A stretch of 35,910 nt of DNA from NCBI GenBank assembly GCA_902581145.1, contig CACHNE010000002.1, forward strand, positions 83,531-119,440, in the 5' to 3' direction. Positions 15,493-23,938 of this stretch are shown here, one piece after another (the stretch's first letter is position 1; every line of letters begins with the position of its first letter). The position numbers and the translations under genes are program-made. Under the pieces are notes generated by a model that made no database searches, was not told the origin of the DNA, and saw nothing but the letters and a program-made list of their open reading frames with translations. Source of the DNA: an uncultured Bacteroidota bacterium. Lineage in GTDB: Bacteria; Bacteroidota; Bacteroidia; Flavobacteriales; Flavobacteriaceae.

Positions 15493-17161
15493 AGCCTTTT
15501 AATGTTAGGTGAATTAAAAAAGATATTAATATTACCATAACACAACCAAAAACATTTAGCCAAAGGAAAGGCATCCAATCATAAAACCATGCAATAATTA
15601 TTGTTGCTTGTGTTATTATTGCTCCAATAAATACTGCATTTGATTTTAATGCCTTCACGAAAAACGCAATTAAAAATATTCCTAGTACGTTTCCGTAAAA
15701 TATTGACCCAATAATATTTACAAGTTGAATCAGGTTGTCTGCAAGATATGCTACACAAGCTACAGCTATGGCACACAAGCCCCAAAATAGTGTCATTAGT
15801 TTTGTAAAAAAAACAATATTATCATCGTTTATATAGCTAAAATTTCTTTTGAGAATATCTATTGACGTTGTTGTAGCTAGAGCGTTAATTTCACTTGAAG
15901 TTGAAGACATTGCAGCACTAATAATAACCGCCAAAAGTAATCCAATAAGACCTTTGGGCAGATTTTCAAGAATAAAATGTATAAAAACATAATCCTTGTC
16001 ATTGGATTCAATTTTCTGATTCTTTACTACTGCCGCTTTACCAATTAAAGTTTTGGCTCTGTCTCTTAAATTTTGTTCTTGCTTACTAAGACTGTTAATT
16101 TTATCTCTAAGTTCTTGATTTTCGTTGATTAAAAACTGGTTAACAACTAATGTTTTTTCTTTAAAATTGTCTTCTAAACTTTCTTTCAGTTCGATGTATT
16201 CATTCTGGTAAACTGTATTAACAATAACTTCTTCACCTTGGGGATTAAAATTTAATGGAGAGGGGTTAAACTGATAAAATACAAATACCATTACCCCAAT
16301 GAAAAGTATAAAAAATTGCATGGGAATTTTAAATATACCATTGAAAATCATCCCTAACTGCATCTCTTTGAGAGATTTTCCTGAAAGATATCTTTGAACT
16401 TGACTTTGGTCAGTGCCGAAGTATGACATCATCAAAAATGTACCTCCAATAATCCCACTCCAAACGGTATACCTATTTTCAAAGTCAAATGAGAAATTCA
16501 AAACTTCCATTTTTGAGTTAGCTGAGGCTACCTTAATTGCTTTGTCAAAGTTAATATCATTTGGAAGAAGGTTGAAAATTGTAAAAAGTACTATAACCAG
16601 TCCTATCAAAATTACACCCATTTGATATTTCTGTGTGAAGTTAACAGCTTTTGTCCCCCCAGAAACGGTGTAAATTATCACTAGTGAACCTATAATGATA
16701 TTTGTTGTTATTAAGTCCCAACCTAGTACTGTTGATAGAATTATAGCAGGAGCAAAAATGGTGATACTTGCAGATAAACTTCTTTGAATCAAAAAAAGAA
16801 CAGCTGTTAAAGATCTTGTTTTTAAATCAAAACGGCTTTCTAAAAACTCATATGCTGTATATACCTTTAATTTATGATAAATAGGAATAAATATGCTACA
16901 AACGATAATAATTGCAATTGGCAAACCAAAATAAAACTGAACAAAGCCTAACCCATCATTATATGCTTGACCAGGTGTGGATAAGAAAGTAATTGCACTT
17001 GCTTGCGTAGCCATAACAGATAATCCAATTGTCCACCATTTTGCATCGTTACCAGCTTTTAAATAAGCATTTGCTGTTTTAGCACCTCTTGTTTTTACGG
17101 TACCATAAATTACAATGGACAACAGAGTAAAAATTAACACAAACCAGTCTAAACTTTGCAT
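15479..17161 (-). CDS. Sodium:solute symporter (SSS family) with coiled-coil insertion
   Basis: A 560-residue inner-membrane transporter of the sodium:solute symporter family, with about 13 hydrophobic spans. Family features are ATQASAITFLSTPGQAYNDG (residues 51-70), the amphipathic YTAYEFLESRFD (101-112), TVSGGTKAVNFTQKYQMGVI and FGTDQSQVQRYLSGKS (248-263). The late AMSSTSSEINALATT segment is where Na+-site serines and threonines lie. A hydrophilic insertion at about residues 300-395 contains a predicted coiled coil (QELRDKINSLSKQEQNLRDR). The substrate is unknown. It starts two bases after a 33-aa membrane microprotein, which may be a partner. Confidence 0.9.
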   Translation of the reverse strand: MQSLDWFVLIFTLLSIVIYGTVKTRGAKTANAYLKAGNDAKWWTIGLSVMATQASAITFLSTPGQAYNDGLGFVQFYFGLPIAIIIVCSIFIPIYHKLKVYTAYEFLESRFDLKTRSLTAVLFLIQRSLSASITIFAPAIILSTVLGWDLITTNIIIGSLVIIYTVSGGTKAVNFTQKYQMGVILIGLVIVLFTIFNLLPNDINFDKAIKVASANSKMEVLNFSFDFENRYTVWSGIIGGTFLMMSYFGTDQSQVQRYLSGKSLKEMQLGMIFNGIFKIPMQFFILFIGVMVFVFYQFNPSPLNFNPQGEEVIVNTVYQNEYIELKESLEDNFKEKTLVVNQFLINENQELRDKINSLSKQEQNLRDRAKTLIGKAAVVKNQKIESNDKDYVFIHFILENLPKGLIGLLLAVIISAAMSSTSSEINALATTTSIDILKRNFSYINDDNIVFFTKLMTLFWGLCAIAVACVAYLADNLIQLVNIIGSIFYGNVLGIFLIAFFVKALKSNAVFIGAIITQATIIIAWFYDWMPFLWLNVFGCVMVILISFLIHLTLKGFKAS

Positions 17162-17163
17162 TG

Positions 17164-17265
17164 CTAAAACTTATTGGTTATGTATAAAAAAATTAAAAAA
17201 TAGAAAAAGTTTAGAAGAAGAAGAATTGTGTATTCTTTATTCCATTTGATTTTTTTTAAATCCAT
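17164..17265 (-). CDS. Single-span membrane microprotein, 33 aa, before the symporter
   Basis: This short reading frame starts with ATG at 17263-17265 and ends with TAG at 17164-17166. It encodes a basic, tryptophan-containing head (MDLKKIKWNKEY) followed by a single hydrophobic span of about 18 residues (TILLLLNFFYFLIFLYI) and a short tail TNKF. It overlaps the KdsC-like gene by 10 bases and is separated from the symporter ATG by 2 bases, so it fills the gap exactly. By analogy with DUF485 or DUF4212 small proteins encoded next to other SSS transporters it could be an accessory subunit, but it does not look like either family. This is inference. Confidence 0.65.
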   Translation of the reverse strand: MDLKKIKWNKEYTILLLLNFFYFLIFLYITNKF

Positions 17266-17759
17266 TTATTTTGAATCTTCATTACTTGTTCAATAACATC
17301 CCTGACACAACCATTACCTCCATTTTTTTGAGAAACGTAATTAGCTGCAGCTTTTACTTCCGGAACGGCATCTTGCGGGCAGCAACCTATACCCGCTGCT
17401 TTGATTATAGGTATATCAGGAATATCATCACCCATAACTAGAATTTCTTCATTACTTAAACCGTACTTGTTTATAATATCGTTGAAGTGGATTATTTTAT
17501 CATGGGATCTTAAATGTATCTCCTCAATACCTAGATTATTTAATCTTTTTTTGACTGCTTCATTAGTTCCCCCTGAGATAATTCCAATTTTATATCCATT
17601 GTCTATTGCAAACTTCATAGCAAAACCATCTTTAACATTCATTGTTCTTAGTAGTTCACCTGTCTCACTTATCAATAAACTACCATCTGTAAGAACTCCA
17701 TCCACATCAAAAATGAAAGCTTTGATTTTGATTAATTTTTGTTTGTAATTAATTTCCAT
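17256..17759 (-). CDS. KdsC-like HAD phosphatase (3-deoxy-D-manno-octulosonate 8-phosphate phosphatase family)
   Basis: A 167-residue capless HAD hydrolase of the KdsC group, which removes phosphate from KDO-8-phosphate in lipopolysaccharide synthesis. The HAD motifs are all visible: motif I FDVDGVLTDG (nucleophile D18, D20), motif II IISGG (S62), the motif III lysine downstream near KRLNNLGIEEIHLRSHDK, and motif IV MGDDIPD (D111, D112). The NVKDGFAMKFA block is typical of KdsC. It overlaps the DUF2520 gene by 11 bases and the microprotein by 10, which suggests one message. Small HAD proteins of this type can act on other sugar phosphates, so the exact substrate is moderately certain. Confidence 0.88.
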   Translation of the reverse strand: MEINYKQKLIKIKAFIFDVDGVLTDGSLLISETGELLRTMNVKDGFAMKFAIDNGYKIGIISGGTNEAVKKRLNNLGIEEIHLRSHDKIIHFNDIINKYGLSNEEILVMGDDIPDIPIIKAAGIGCCPQDAVPEVKAAANYVSQKNGGNGCVRDVIEQVMKIQNKWI

Positions 17760-18495
17760 ATTTTTCTTTAATCATCTTACTTATGACCATATACAGTGAC
17801 TTAATTTCTTCATTCTTTAGCATATTTTCATGCATCTTCATTATGTTTACATCATTTCTACGCGCTGGTCCTGTTTGAGCCTTAATGGGGTCTAATTTAT
17901 GAATTTTATTAACTGTTTCATTAATCAAAGGTTTTAAAATATTAAAATCTAAATTTTTTGAATCAATAATTTCTTTAGAAATACCAAACAAAAAATTTGT
18001 AAAATTATTTGAAATTATAGCAGCAAGATGTAGAGTTTTTCTTTCTTCAAAGTTTGTCTCATAATGTTTACAGTTAAGATCCTGAGATAATTTTTTGAGG
18101 GTTTCTAAATCTTTATTGTTTTCAGCTTCGATACAAATTGGAATTTCAGAGTAATTTAATTTTTGCGATTTAGAAAACGTTTGTAGTGGGTAAAATACAC
18201 CTCTTCTGTTTTTATTATTAAGCGAGTTGTATGGTGTACTACCAGATGTATGAACTACAAGCTTATTTTTAAACTGAATCTTGTCACTAACCTCGGTAAT
18301 TGATTTATCACTGACACAGATGACATAAATGTCGGATTCACTTAGATTTTCAATTTTATTAATTACTTTAACCCTTTCATCAAAGTCTATAGATCTTGAG
18401 CACCATTCGTTTAAATTTATTTTGGTTGAATTGTGGAATAAATTTACTAGATGAAACCCAACATTCCCTGATCCAATAATTGTAACTTTTATCAT
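17749..18495 (-). CDS. Rossmann-like / DUF2520 domain protein
   Basis: A 248-residue cytoplasmic protein with an N-terminal Rossmann-like NAD(P)-binding region (VTIIGSGNVGFHLVNLF, residues 4-20; later IYVICVSDKSITEV and VVHTSGSTPYNSL) and a C-terminal helical DUF2520 domain (ERKTLHLAAIISNNFTNFL, about residues 171-189; LDPIKAQTGPARRND). The layout resembles 6-phosphogluconate- or pyrroline-carboxylate-reductase-type enzymes, but the substrate is unknown. It is the first gene of the minus-strand unit leading to the KdsC-like phosphatase and the symporter, and is divergent from ccsBA across 95 bases. Confidence 0.88.
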   Translation of the reverse strand: MIKVTIIGSGNVGFHLVNLFHNSTKINLNEWCSRSIDFDERVKVINKIENLSESDIYVICVSDKSITEVSDKIQFKNKLVVHTSGSTPYNSLNNKNRRGVFYPLQTFSKSQKLNYSEIPICIEAENNKDLETLKKLSQDLNCKHYETNFEERKTLHLAAIISNNFTNFLFGISKEIIDSKNLDFNILKPLINETVNKIHKLDPIKAQTGPARRNDVNIMKMHENMLKNEEIKSLYMVISKMIKEKYGN

Positions 18496-18565
18496 ATAAA
18501 AAATGAATGTGTAAAATTTACAAAATAAATAATATAATTAGGTATAAAAAAAGCTAAAATGGTAT

Positions 18566-18573
18566 TAAATTTG
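18566..18573 (+). promoter_or_regulatory. Possible -7 box for the ccsBA unit
   Basis: TAAATTTG is an exact TAnnTTTG match 17 bases before the ATG at 18591. No good -33 TTG is seen at 19-20 bases upstream, so the call rests on the -7 box and its position in the divergent gap. Confidence 0.4.
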
Positions 18574-18590
18574 TAAGCCATAAAAACCTA

Positions 18591-21500
18591 ATGGATACAC
18601 TTAAAAAAATTCTATTTTCTAACAGGCTAACAGGTGTCTTATTTATCGCATTTGCAGTAGCAATGGCCATCGGAACTTTTATGGACGCCGGTCAGGAAAC
18701 TTCACCAACTCCACTTACAAGAAATTTAATTTACAACGCATGGTGGTTTGAAGCGATTATGCTTCTATTTGTGATCAATTTTATTGGTAATATTTTCAAG
18801 TATAATTTACTCAACAAAAGAAAATGGCCAGTACTTGTTCTTCATTTATCGTGGGTGTTTATTTTACTTGGAGCATTTGTTACTAGATACATAAGTTATG
18901 AAGGGGTTATGAGTATCCGTGAAGGTGCAACTGAAAGCTCTTTTCTTTCCGAAAAAACCTACTTGACAGTTTACATTGATGGTGATTATGAGATAGATGG
19001 ATTACCGCAGAGATGGTACACTGAAAGGCTGGTTGATTTTTCTCCAAGAATGGAAAATAAATTTAGCTTTAATGCCAACTATGCAGATATACCTATTTCT
19101 ATCAAATTAACCCAATTTATAAATGGAGCTGAAGAAGATGTTGTATTTGACGAAAATGGAGATTACTATTTAAAAATTGTAGAGTCAGCAGGAGGAATGC
19201 CTCACAATCATTTCTTAAAAGATGGATCAACAGAAAATATTCATGGGACTTTATATACTTTAAATAACTTTATTGAAGGTGCTGTAAATATATCATTTGA
19301 TGAAAATTATGACCTATTTATAAATTCACCCTATGACGGAGAATACATCGTTATGGCCTCAATGACCCAAGGTCTTTTAGAAAAAAATATTTCTGAGCCA
19401 TTAAATTTGAGGGCTAGATACATAATTAACAATCAACAACTCGTTTTCCCTAAGCCAGTAATCAAAGGGGTTTTTGATATTGTTAAAAAATCTGAGCTTC
19501 TCAAATCTGATCAAGATGGCCTTGAACTTTTGGTGTCTACCCCTGAGGAATCCAAACTTGTTAGAGTAATAGGAGGTAAGGGTACAAATAATGCTTTCAA
19601 AACCTTTACAGTTGGAAATCAAGATTTTACAATTAGATACGGGTCTAAAGTATATGATTTACCCTTTAGTATAAAGCTTAATGATTTTATCGCTGAAAAA
19701 TATCCAGGAACTGATAAGAGTTATTCGTCATTTGCAAGTGAAGTTACTGTTCTGGATAAAGAAACTTTTGATTATAGAATATACATGAATAATATTCTAA
19801 ATTATCAAGGGTTCAGATTTTTTCAAGCTTCATTCGATCCGGATGAGCAGGGTACTATACTTTCGGTCAATCATGATTTTTGGGGTACATTGTTAACTTA
19901 CATTGGATATATTCTCTTGTATATAGGACTTGTTGTTATTCTGTTTGCAAGATTTACAAGATTTGATTCCTTAAAAAAACAACTTGAGGTCGCTAGAAAT
20001 AAAAAGACTAAACTTTTAACATCATTATTAATTCTATTCACTCTTTCTGTTAGCGCTCAAGGATTTGGAGTGCACAGCTCATCTTCTTCTGATATCGAGA
20101 AAATTGACTCCATATTATCAAACAATATTGCGTCTAAAGAACAAGCTGATAAATTTGGCAGACTGGTAATCCAGGATTTGGGTGGTAGAATGATGCCGAT
20201 TAATACTTATTCCTCAGAGCTTTTGCGTAAGCTAAGCAAGAAAGATCATTACAATGATTTTGACGCGAATCAGGTTTATTTGTCGATGCAGGAAAGCCCA
20301 TTACTTTGGTACAGTGTTCCTCTAATATTTTTGAAAAGTAAAAAAGCAGATTCTATAAGAAGTATAATTGGAGTACCAAAAGATTTAAAACATGCATCAT
20401 TAGTTGATTTTTTTACTGAAAGGGGAGAATACAAATTAGGACCCTATCTAGAGGAAGCTTACAGAGCAGCAGTCCCCAATGCTTTTCAAAAAGAATTCAG
20501 AGAAACCGATCAGCGTGTAAACTTGCTTTATAATGCAATTCAAGGGACAACACTCAAAATTTTCCCTATTCCAAATGATGAAAATAACGAATGGATTTCA
20601 CCAAGTGAAAATAGGTTTGATGTTGTTCTTACCGACTCATTATATTCAAATTTCATAAATACTGGTTTTAAAACTTATTTATATTTTTTAAACGAGGGTA
20701 AAAAATCGGGTGAATACAGTGGAGCTGATGATATCTTGTTAGCAATAACAAATACTCAGAATAGATATGGTTCTGAAGTAATGTTGACAAAAAATAAAGT
20801 TGATGCAGAAATTCTATATAATAAGTATGATATTTTTAAAGCTCTGTTTAGTTGGTATCTATACGCCAGTACTATTTTATTTATCGCATTAATCATACAG
20901 ATTTTCAACAGAAATAAATTAATTAATGGACTTATTTCGATTTCTAAATTTTCTATTTATATACTTTTCTTTATTCATGCAATAGGATTGATTGCAAGAT
21001 GGTATATTTCAGGTCATGCTCCTTGGAGTGACGGATATGAGTCTATGATTTATGTAGCTTGGGCTACAATGTTATTTGGAATCTATTTTGGTAAAAAAAG
21101 TGAGTTAGCCCTTGCATCTACAACTTTTGTAACCTCAATGATACTGATGATAGCCCATTGGAGTTGGATGGATCCAGCTATCGCAAACCTGGTACCTGTT
21201 TTAGATAGCTATTGGTTGATGATTCATGTTGCTGTTATTGTTGGAAGCTATGGTCCATTTACAATTAGTATGATTTTGGGTATTGTTTGTCTCCTACTGA
21301 TGATTCTTGCAAATAAAAAAAATAAGGAATTATTAAACATAAATGTCAATGAGCTTGTTCTAATAAATGAAATGTCAATGACAATAGGTCTAGTTATGCT
21401 CACAATTGGGAATTTTCTAGGGGGTATGTGGGCAAATGAGAGTTGGGGAAGATATTGGGGATGGGACCCAAAAGAAACTTGGGCACTGATAAGTATTATG

Positions 21501-21761
21501 GTTTATGCTTTTGTTATCCACATGAGATTAATTCCAGGATTAAAAAGCAATTTTGCTTTCACTGTAGCTTCAATTTTATCATTTGGATCGATTATAATGA
21601 CCTATTTCGGAGTCAATTTCTATCTAGCTGGTCTACACTCATATGCAAAAGATGATCAAGAGATAAGTGTAGTATTTATTTCTATCACATTAGCAATTAT
21701 TTTTATTCTTTCACTTTTAGCTTACCCGAAGTACAAAAAATATCTAAAAAATAATCGTTAA
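18591..21761 (+). CDS. ccsBA: Fused ResB-CcsA cytochrome c biogenesis protein (CcsBA, system II)
   Basis: This large inner-membrane protein carries heme across the membrane and attaches it to cytochrome c. The 1056 residues comprise a ResB-like N-terminal half (four spans, three early and one near residue 440, with a large periplasmic domain in between) and a CcsA/ResC-like C-terminal half with many spans. The heme-handling WWD signature is ESWGRYWGWDPKETWALI (about residues 950-967). Conserved histidines appear in FIHAIGLIARWYISGHAPWS, in SYWLMIHVAVIVGSYGPF and in LAGLHSYAKD. A second signal-like span occurs near residue 475 (LLILFTLSVSAQG). It heads a plus-strand unit with the PLP enzyme and bshB1. 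Confidence 0.93.
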   Translation: MDTLKKILFSNRLTGVLFIAFAVAMAIGTFMDAGQETSPTPLTRNLIYNAWWFEAIMLLFVINFIGNIFKYNLLNKRKWPVLVLHLSWVFILLGAFVTRYISYEGVMSIREGATESSFLSEKTYLTVYIDGDYEIDGLPQRWYTERLVDFSPRMENKFSFNANYADIPISIKLTQFINGAEEDVVFDENGDYYLKIVESAGGMPHNHFLKDGSTENIHGTLYTLNNFIEGAVNISFDENYDLFINSPYDGEYIVMASMTQGLLEKNISEPLNLRARYIINNQQLVFPKPVIKGVFDIVKKSELLKSDQDGLELLVSTPEESKLVRVIGGKGTNNAFKTFTVGNQDFTIRYGSKVYDLPFSIKLNDFIAEKYPGTDKSYSSFASEVTVLDKETFDYRIYMNNILNYQGFRFFQASFDPDEQGTILSVNHDFWGTLLTYIGYILLYIGLVVILFARFTRFDSLKKQLEVARNKKTKLLTSLLILFTLSVSAQGFGVHSSSSSDIEKIDSILSNNIASKEQADKFGRLVIQDLGGRMMPINTYSSELLRKLSKKDHYNDFDANQVYLSMQESPLLWYSVPLIFLKSKKADSIRSIIGVPKDLKHASLVDFFTERGEYKLGPYLEEAYRAAVPNAFQKEFRETDQRVNLLYNAIQGTTLKIFPIPNDENNEWISPSENRFDVVLTDSLYSNFINTGFKTYLYFLNEGKKSGEYSGADDILLAITNTQNRYGSEVMLTKNKVDAEILYNKYDIFKALFSWYLYASTILFIALIIQIFNRNKLINGLISISKFSIYILFFIHAIGLIARWYISGHAPWSDGYESMIYVAWATMLFGIYFGKKSELALASTTFVTSMILMIAHWSWMDPAIANLVPVLDSYWLMIHVAVIVGSYGPFTISMILGIVCLLLMILANKKNKELLNINVNELVLINEMSMTIGLVMLTIGNFLGGMWANESWGRYWGWDPKETWALISIMVYAFVIHMRLIPGLKSNFAFTVASILSFGSIIMTYFGVNFYLAGLHSYAKDDQEISVVFISITLAIIFILSLLAYPKYKKYLKNNR

Positions 21762-21773
21762 ATTACGCCTCCA

Positions 21774-22931
21774 ATGTCTGATAAAAACACATACAAGGGT
21801 GTAAATACTATATGTACGCATGTGGGTCAAGTTAAGGATGAACAATTTGGCGGTTCAGTTTCTCCAATTTATCCTGGCACATCATACGAGTATATTGACA
21901 AAGAAACAGACAGATATCCTAGATATAGCTCAACACCAAATCAGGAATTTCTTGCAAAAAAAATATCTGCTCTTGAGGAAACTGAAGATGCAATAATATT
22001 GGGTTCTGGGATGGCTGCAATTAGTACTTCATTATTGGCTTTTTTAAATTCAGGAGATCACATAGTTCTTCAAAATGATATTTATGGAGGTACAAGAAAT
22101 CTTGTCGAAGCACAGTTTAAGAGATATGGTATACAGTATTCATTTACTGATGGATTAGATGTGCAGTCATTTGAAAAAGAAATAAAGCCAAATACCAAAG
22201 CAATATATATTGAAACTCCCTCAAATCCTCTTTTAAAGCTGGTTGATATTCAAAAAATTGCTAATTTATCTAAAAGCAAAAATTTAATATCATTTATTGA
22301 TAATACGTTTGCAACTCCTTTAATTCAAAAGCCACACAAATTAGGAATTGATATAATTTTACATAGTGCTACTAAATACTTTGGAGGTCATAGTGATATT
22401 TGTGCTGGTGCAGTTGCCGCTTCTACTGAACACAGAGAAATTATTTGGAACCTTTCAAAAAATATTGGAGGTAGTTTAAGTGATTACACTGCGTGGCTTT
22501 TAGAAAGAAGTATGAAAACTTTGTCAGTAAGATTTTTTGCTCAGCAAAAAAATGCAGAGGAATTATCGAAATATTTAACCGGATGTAGATTTATTAACAA
22601 GGTTTATTATCCTGGTCTTGAAGAACACCCAAATCACGAAATTGCAAAAAAACAAATGACTGGATTTGGTGCGGTAATTTCATTTGAATTAAATAAAAAG
22701 ATTGATCCAAAAACTTTTTTAAAATCTCTGAAAATGATTAATCCATCTATGAGTTTTGCGGGTGTAGAAAGCACAATGTTATCTCCAGCTGAAACATCAC
22801 ACTATCTACTTACTGCTGAAGATAGATTAGCGCAGGGTATTACTGATAATCTTATTAGATTTTCTGTTGGAATAGAAGATGTTCCAGATATACAAAATGA
22901 TATAGAGCAAGCCTTTAAAAATTGTAAATAA
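21774..22931 (+). CDS. PLP-dependent trans-sulfuration enzyme (cystathionine gamma-synthase/lyase type)
   Basis: A 385-residue fold-type I PLP enzyme of the Cys/Met metabolism family, acting in cysteine-methionine interconversion. The early block PIYPGTSYEY with YPRYSSTPNQEFLAKKI (residues 48-64) is the phosphate-binding arm, LGSGMAAIS follows, and D176 (FIDNTFATP) and the Schiff-base K201 (HSATKYFGGHSD) are in place. The C-terminal block with SFAGVESTMLSPAETSH and LIRFSVGIED completes the signature. Sequence alone does not decide between cystathionine gamma-synthase, gamma-lyase and beta-lyase. It starts 12 bases after ccsBA and ends 8 bases before bshB1. Confidence 0.9.
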   Translation: MSDKNTYKGVNTICTHVGQVKDEQFGGSVSPIYPGTSYEYIDKETDRYPRYSSTPNQEFLAKKISALEETEDAIILGSGMAAISTSLLAFLNSGDHIVLQNDIYGGTRNLVEAQFKRYGIQYSFTDGLDVQSFEKEIKPNTKAIYIETPSNPLLKLVDIQKIANLSKSKNLISFIDNTFATPLIQKPHKLGIDIILHSATKYFGGHSDICAGAVAASTEHREIIWNLSKNIGGSLSDYTAWLLERSMKTLSVRFFAQQKNAEELSKYLTGCRFINKVYYPGLEEHPNHEIAKKQMTGFGAVISFELNKKIDPKTFLKSLKMINPSMSFAGVESTMLSPAETSHYLLTAEDRLAQGITDNLIRFSVGIEDVPDIQNDIEQAFKNCK

Positions 22932-22939
22932 AGATAATT

Positions 22940-23656
22940 ATGAAAATTGACATTTTAGCGATAGGGGCACACCCAGATGATGTTGAGTTAGGTTGTTCTG
23001 GGACAATCGCAAAGGAAATTGCAAACAATAAAAAAGTTGGGATATTAGATTTAACCAAGGGTGAGTTAGGTACTCGAGGTACTGCTGAAATCAGAGAAAA
23101 AGAAGCAAACGATGCTGCTAAAATTTTGAATGTTGCTTTTCGCGAAAATTTAAATTTTAAAGACGGTTTTTTTAAAAATGATGAAAATCATCAATTGAAG
23201 TTGATAAAAGTAATTAGAAAATACAAGCCAGATTTAATTTTGTGTAACGCGCCTGATGATCGACATATAGATCATCCAAAGGGAGCTAATTTAGTCGTTG
23301 ATTCTTGTTTTTTAAGTGGACTCAAAAAGATTGAGACCATTGAAGATGGTGTTTTTCAAGAGCCATGGAGACCCAATAATATTTACCACTATATACAATG
23401 GAAAAGTTTGAAGCCTGATTTTGTTGTAGATATTAGTGATTATTTTGTTACAAAAATTAAAGCTGTTAAGTCATTCAAGTCCCAGTTTTATAATGAGAAT
23501 GAACCGGTTCATAATACTCCTATTTCTACTAAAAACTTTATTGATAGTATCGAATACAGGGCTAGAGATTTAGGAAGATTAACCAATGTTGATTATGCTG
23601 AAGGCTTTATTGCTGCACGATTACCTCTAATCGAAAGTATTAGCGACTTGAAATAA
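22940..23656 (+). CDS. bshB1: Bacillithiol biosynthesis deacetylase BshB1
   Basis: A 238-residue zinc-dependent PIG-L/LmbE deacetylase that removes the acetyl group from N-acetylglucosaminyl-malate to give the precursor of bacillithiol, the low-molecular-weight thiol of many Bacteroidetes and Firmicutes. Zinc ligands fall in AHPDDVELGCSGT (H11, D14) and DRHIDH (H112). The block LDLTKGELGTRGTAE (residues 36-50) and the late ARDLGRLTNVDYAEGF are typical of BshB1. It stands directly after a trans-sulfuration enzyme, a sensible neighbour since bacillithiol contains cysteine. The next gene is tRNA-His with its own promoter. Confidence 0.92.
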   Translation: MKIDILAIGAHPDDVELGCSGTIAKEIANNKKVGILDLTKGELGTRGTAEIREKEANDAAKILNVAFRENLNFKDGFFKNDENHQLKLIKVIRKYKPDLILCNAPDDRHIDHPKGANLVVDSCFLSGLKKIETIEDGVFQEPWRPNNIYHYIQWKSLKPDFVVDISDYFVTKIKAVKSFKSQFYNENEPVHNTPISTKNFIDSIEYRARDLGRLTNVDYAEGFIAARLPLIESISDLK

Positions 23657-23670
23657 ATTTTATCTCTCGT

Positions 23671-23701
23671 TTTGCAGAGAAATACAAAAAAATTACATTT
23701 G
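23671..23701 (+). promoter_or_regulatory. Promoter of the tRNA-His gene
   Basis: TTTG (23671-23674), a 19-base spacer and TACATTTG (23694-23701) match the Bacteroidetes consensus TTTG-N19-TAnnTTTG in sequence and spacing. The tRNA begins 12 bases after the -7 box. Confidence 0.7.
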
Positions 23702-23713
23702 CAATCCTAATAT

Positions 23714-23788
23714 GGTGGTTGTAGCTCAGTTGGTTAGAGCGTCTGATTGTGGTTCAGAAAGTCGCCGGTTCGAATCCGGTCTTCCACC
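23714..23788 (+). tRNA. tRNA-His (anticodon GTG)
   Basis: The cloverleaf has the histidine identity marks: an extra G at -1 (23714) facing discriminator C73 (23788). The D-stem is GCTC/GAGC, the anticodon arm TCTGA-TTGTGGT-TCAGA and the T-arm GCCGG-TTCGAAT-CCGGT. The acceptor stem GTGGTTG/CTTCCAC has two T-T oppositions at 5-68 and 6-67. CCA is not encoded. Confidence 0.93.
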
Positions 23789-23799
23789 CAAAATATAAG

Positions 23800-23823
23800 C
23801 CCTCATATTTTGAGGGTTTTTTT
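23800..23823 (+). terminator. Intrinsic terminator after tRNA-His
   Basis: The stem CCCTCA (23800-23805) pairs with TGAGGG (23811-23816) across a five-base loop and is followed by seven T. It closes the tRNA-His transcript 11 bases after the mature 3' end. The stretch from here to the next ATG at 23939 is AT-rich, with no gene and no strong promoter motif. Confidence 0.85.
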
Positions 23824-23938
23824 ATATTACATAGCTTATTTTGATTTATTTATTGACATTATAATATTTAAAATTCCTTAATTTTTTTTATATTTTATTG
23901 ATAATATTTCATTAAATTCAAAGAAACAATACATTATT

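Noticed and set aside
1-23788. hisS and tRNA-His in the same window as a regulatory pair (T-box-like or attenuation).
   Set aside because: They are over 22 kb apart, and no leader peptide or T-box is visible; the hisS start is outside the window.
23714-23938. tRNA-His as an integration site of a mobile island carrying the T9SS and GH3 genes.
   Set aside because: I found no second copy of the tRNA 3' end in the window, no integrase and no change in base composition.
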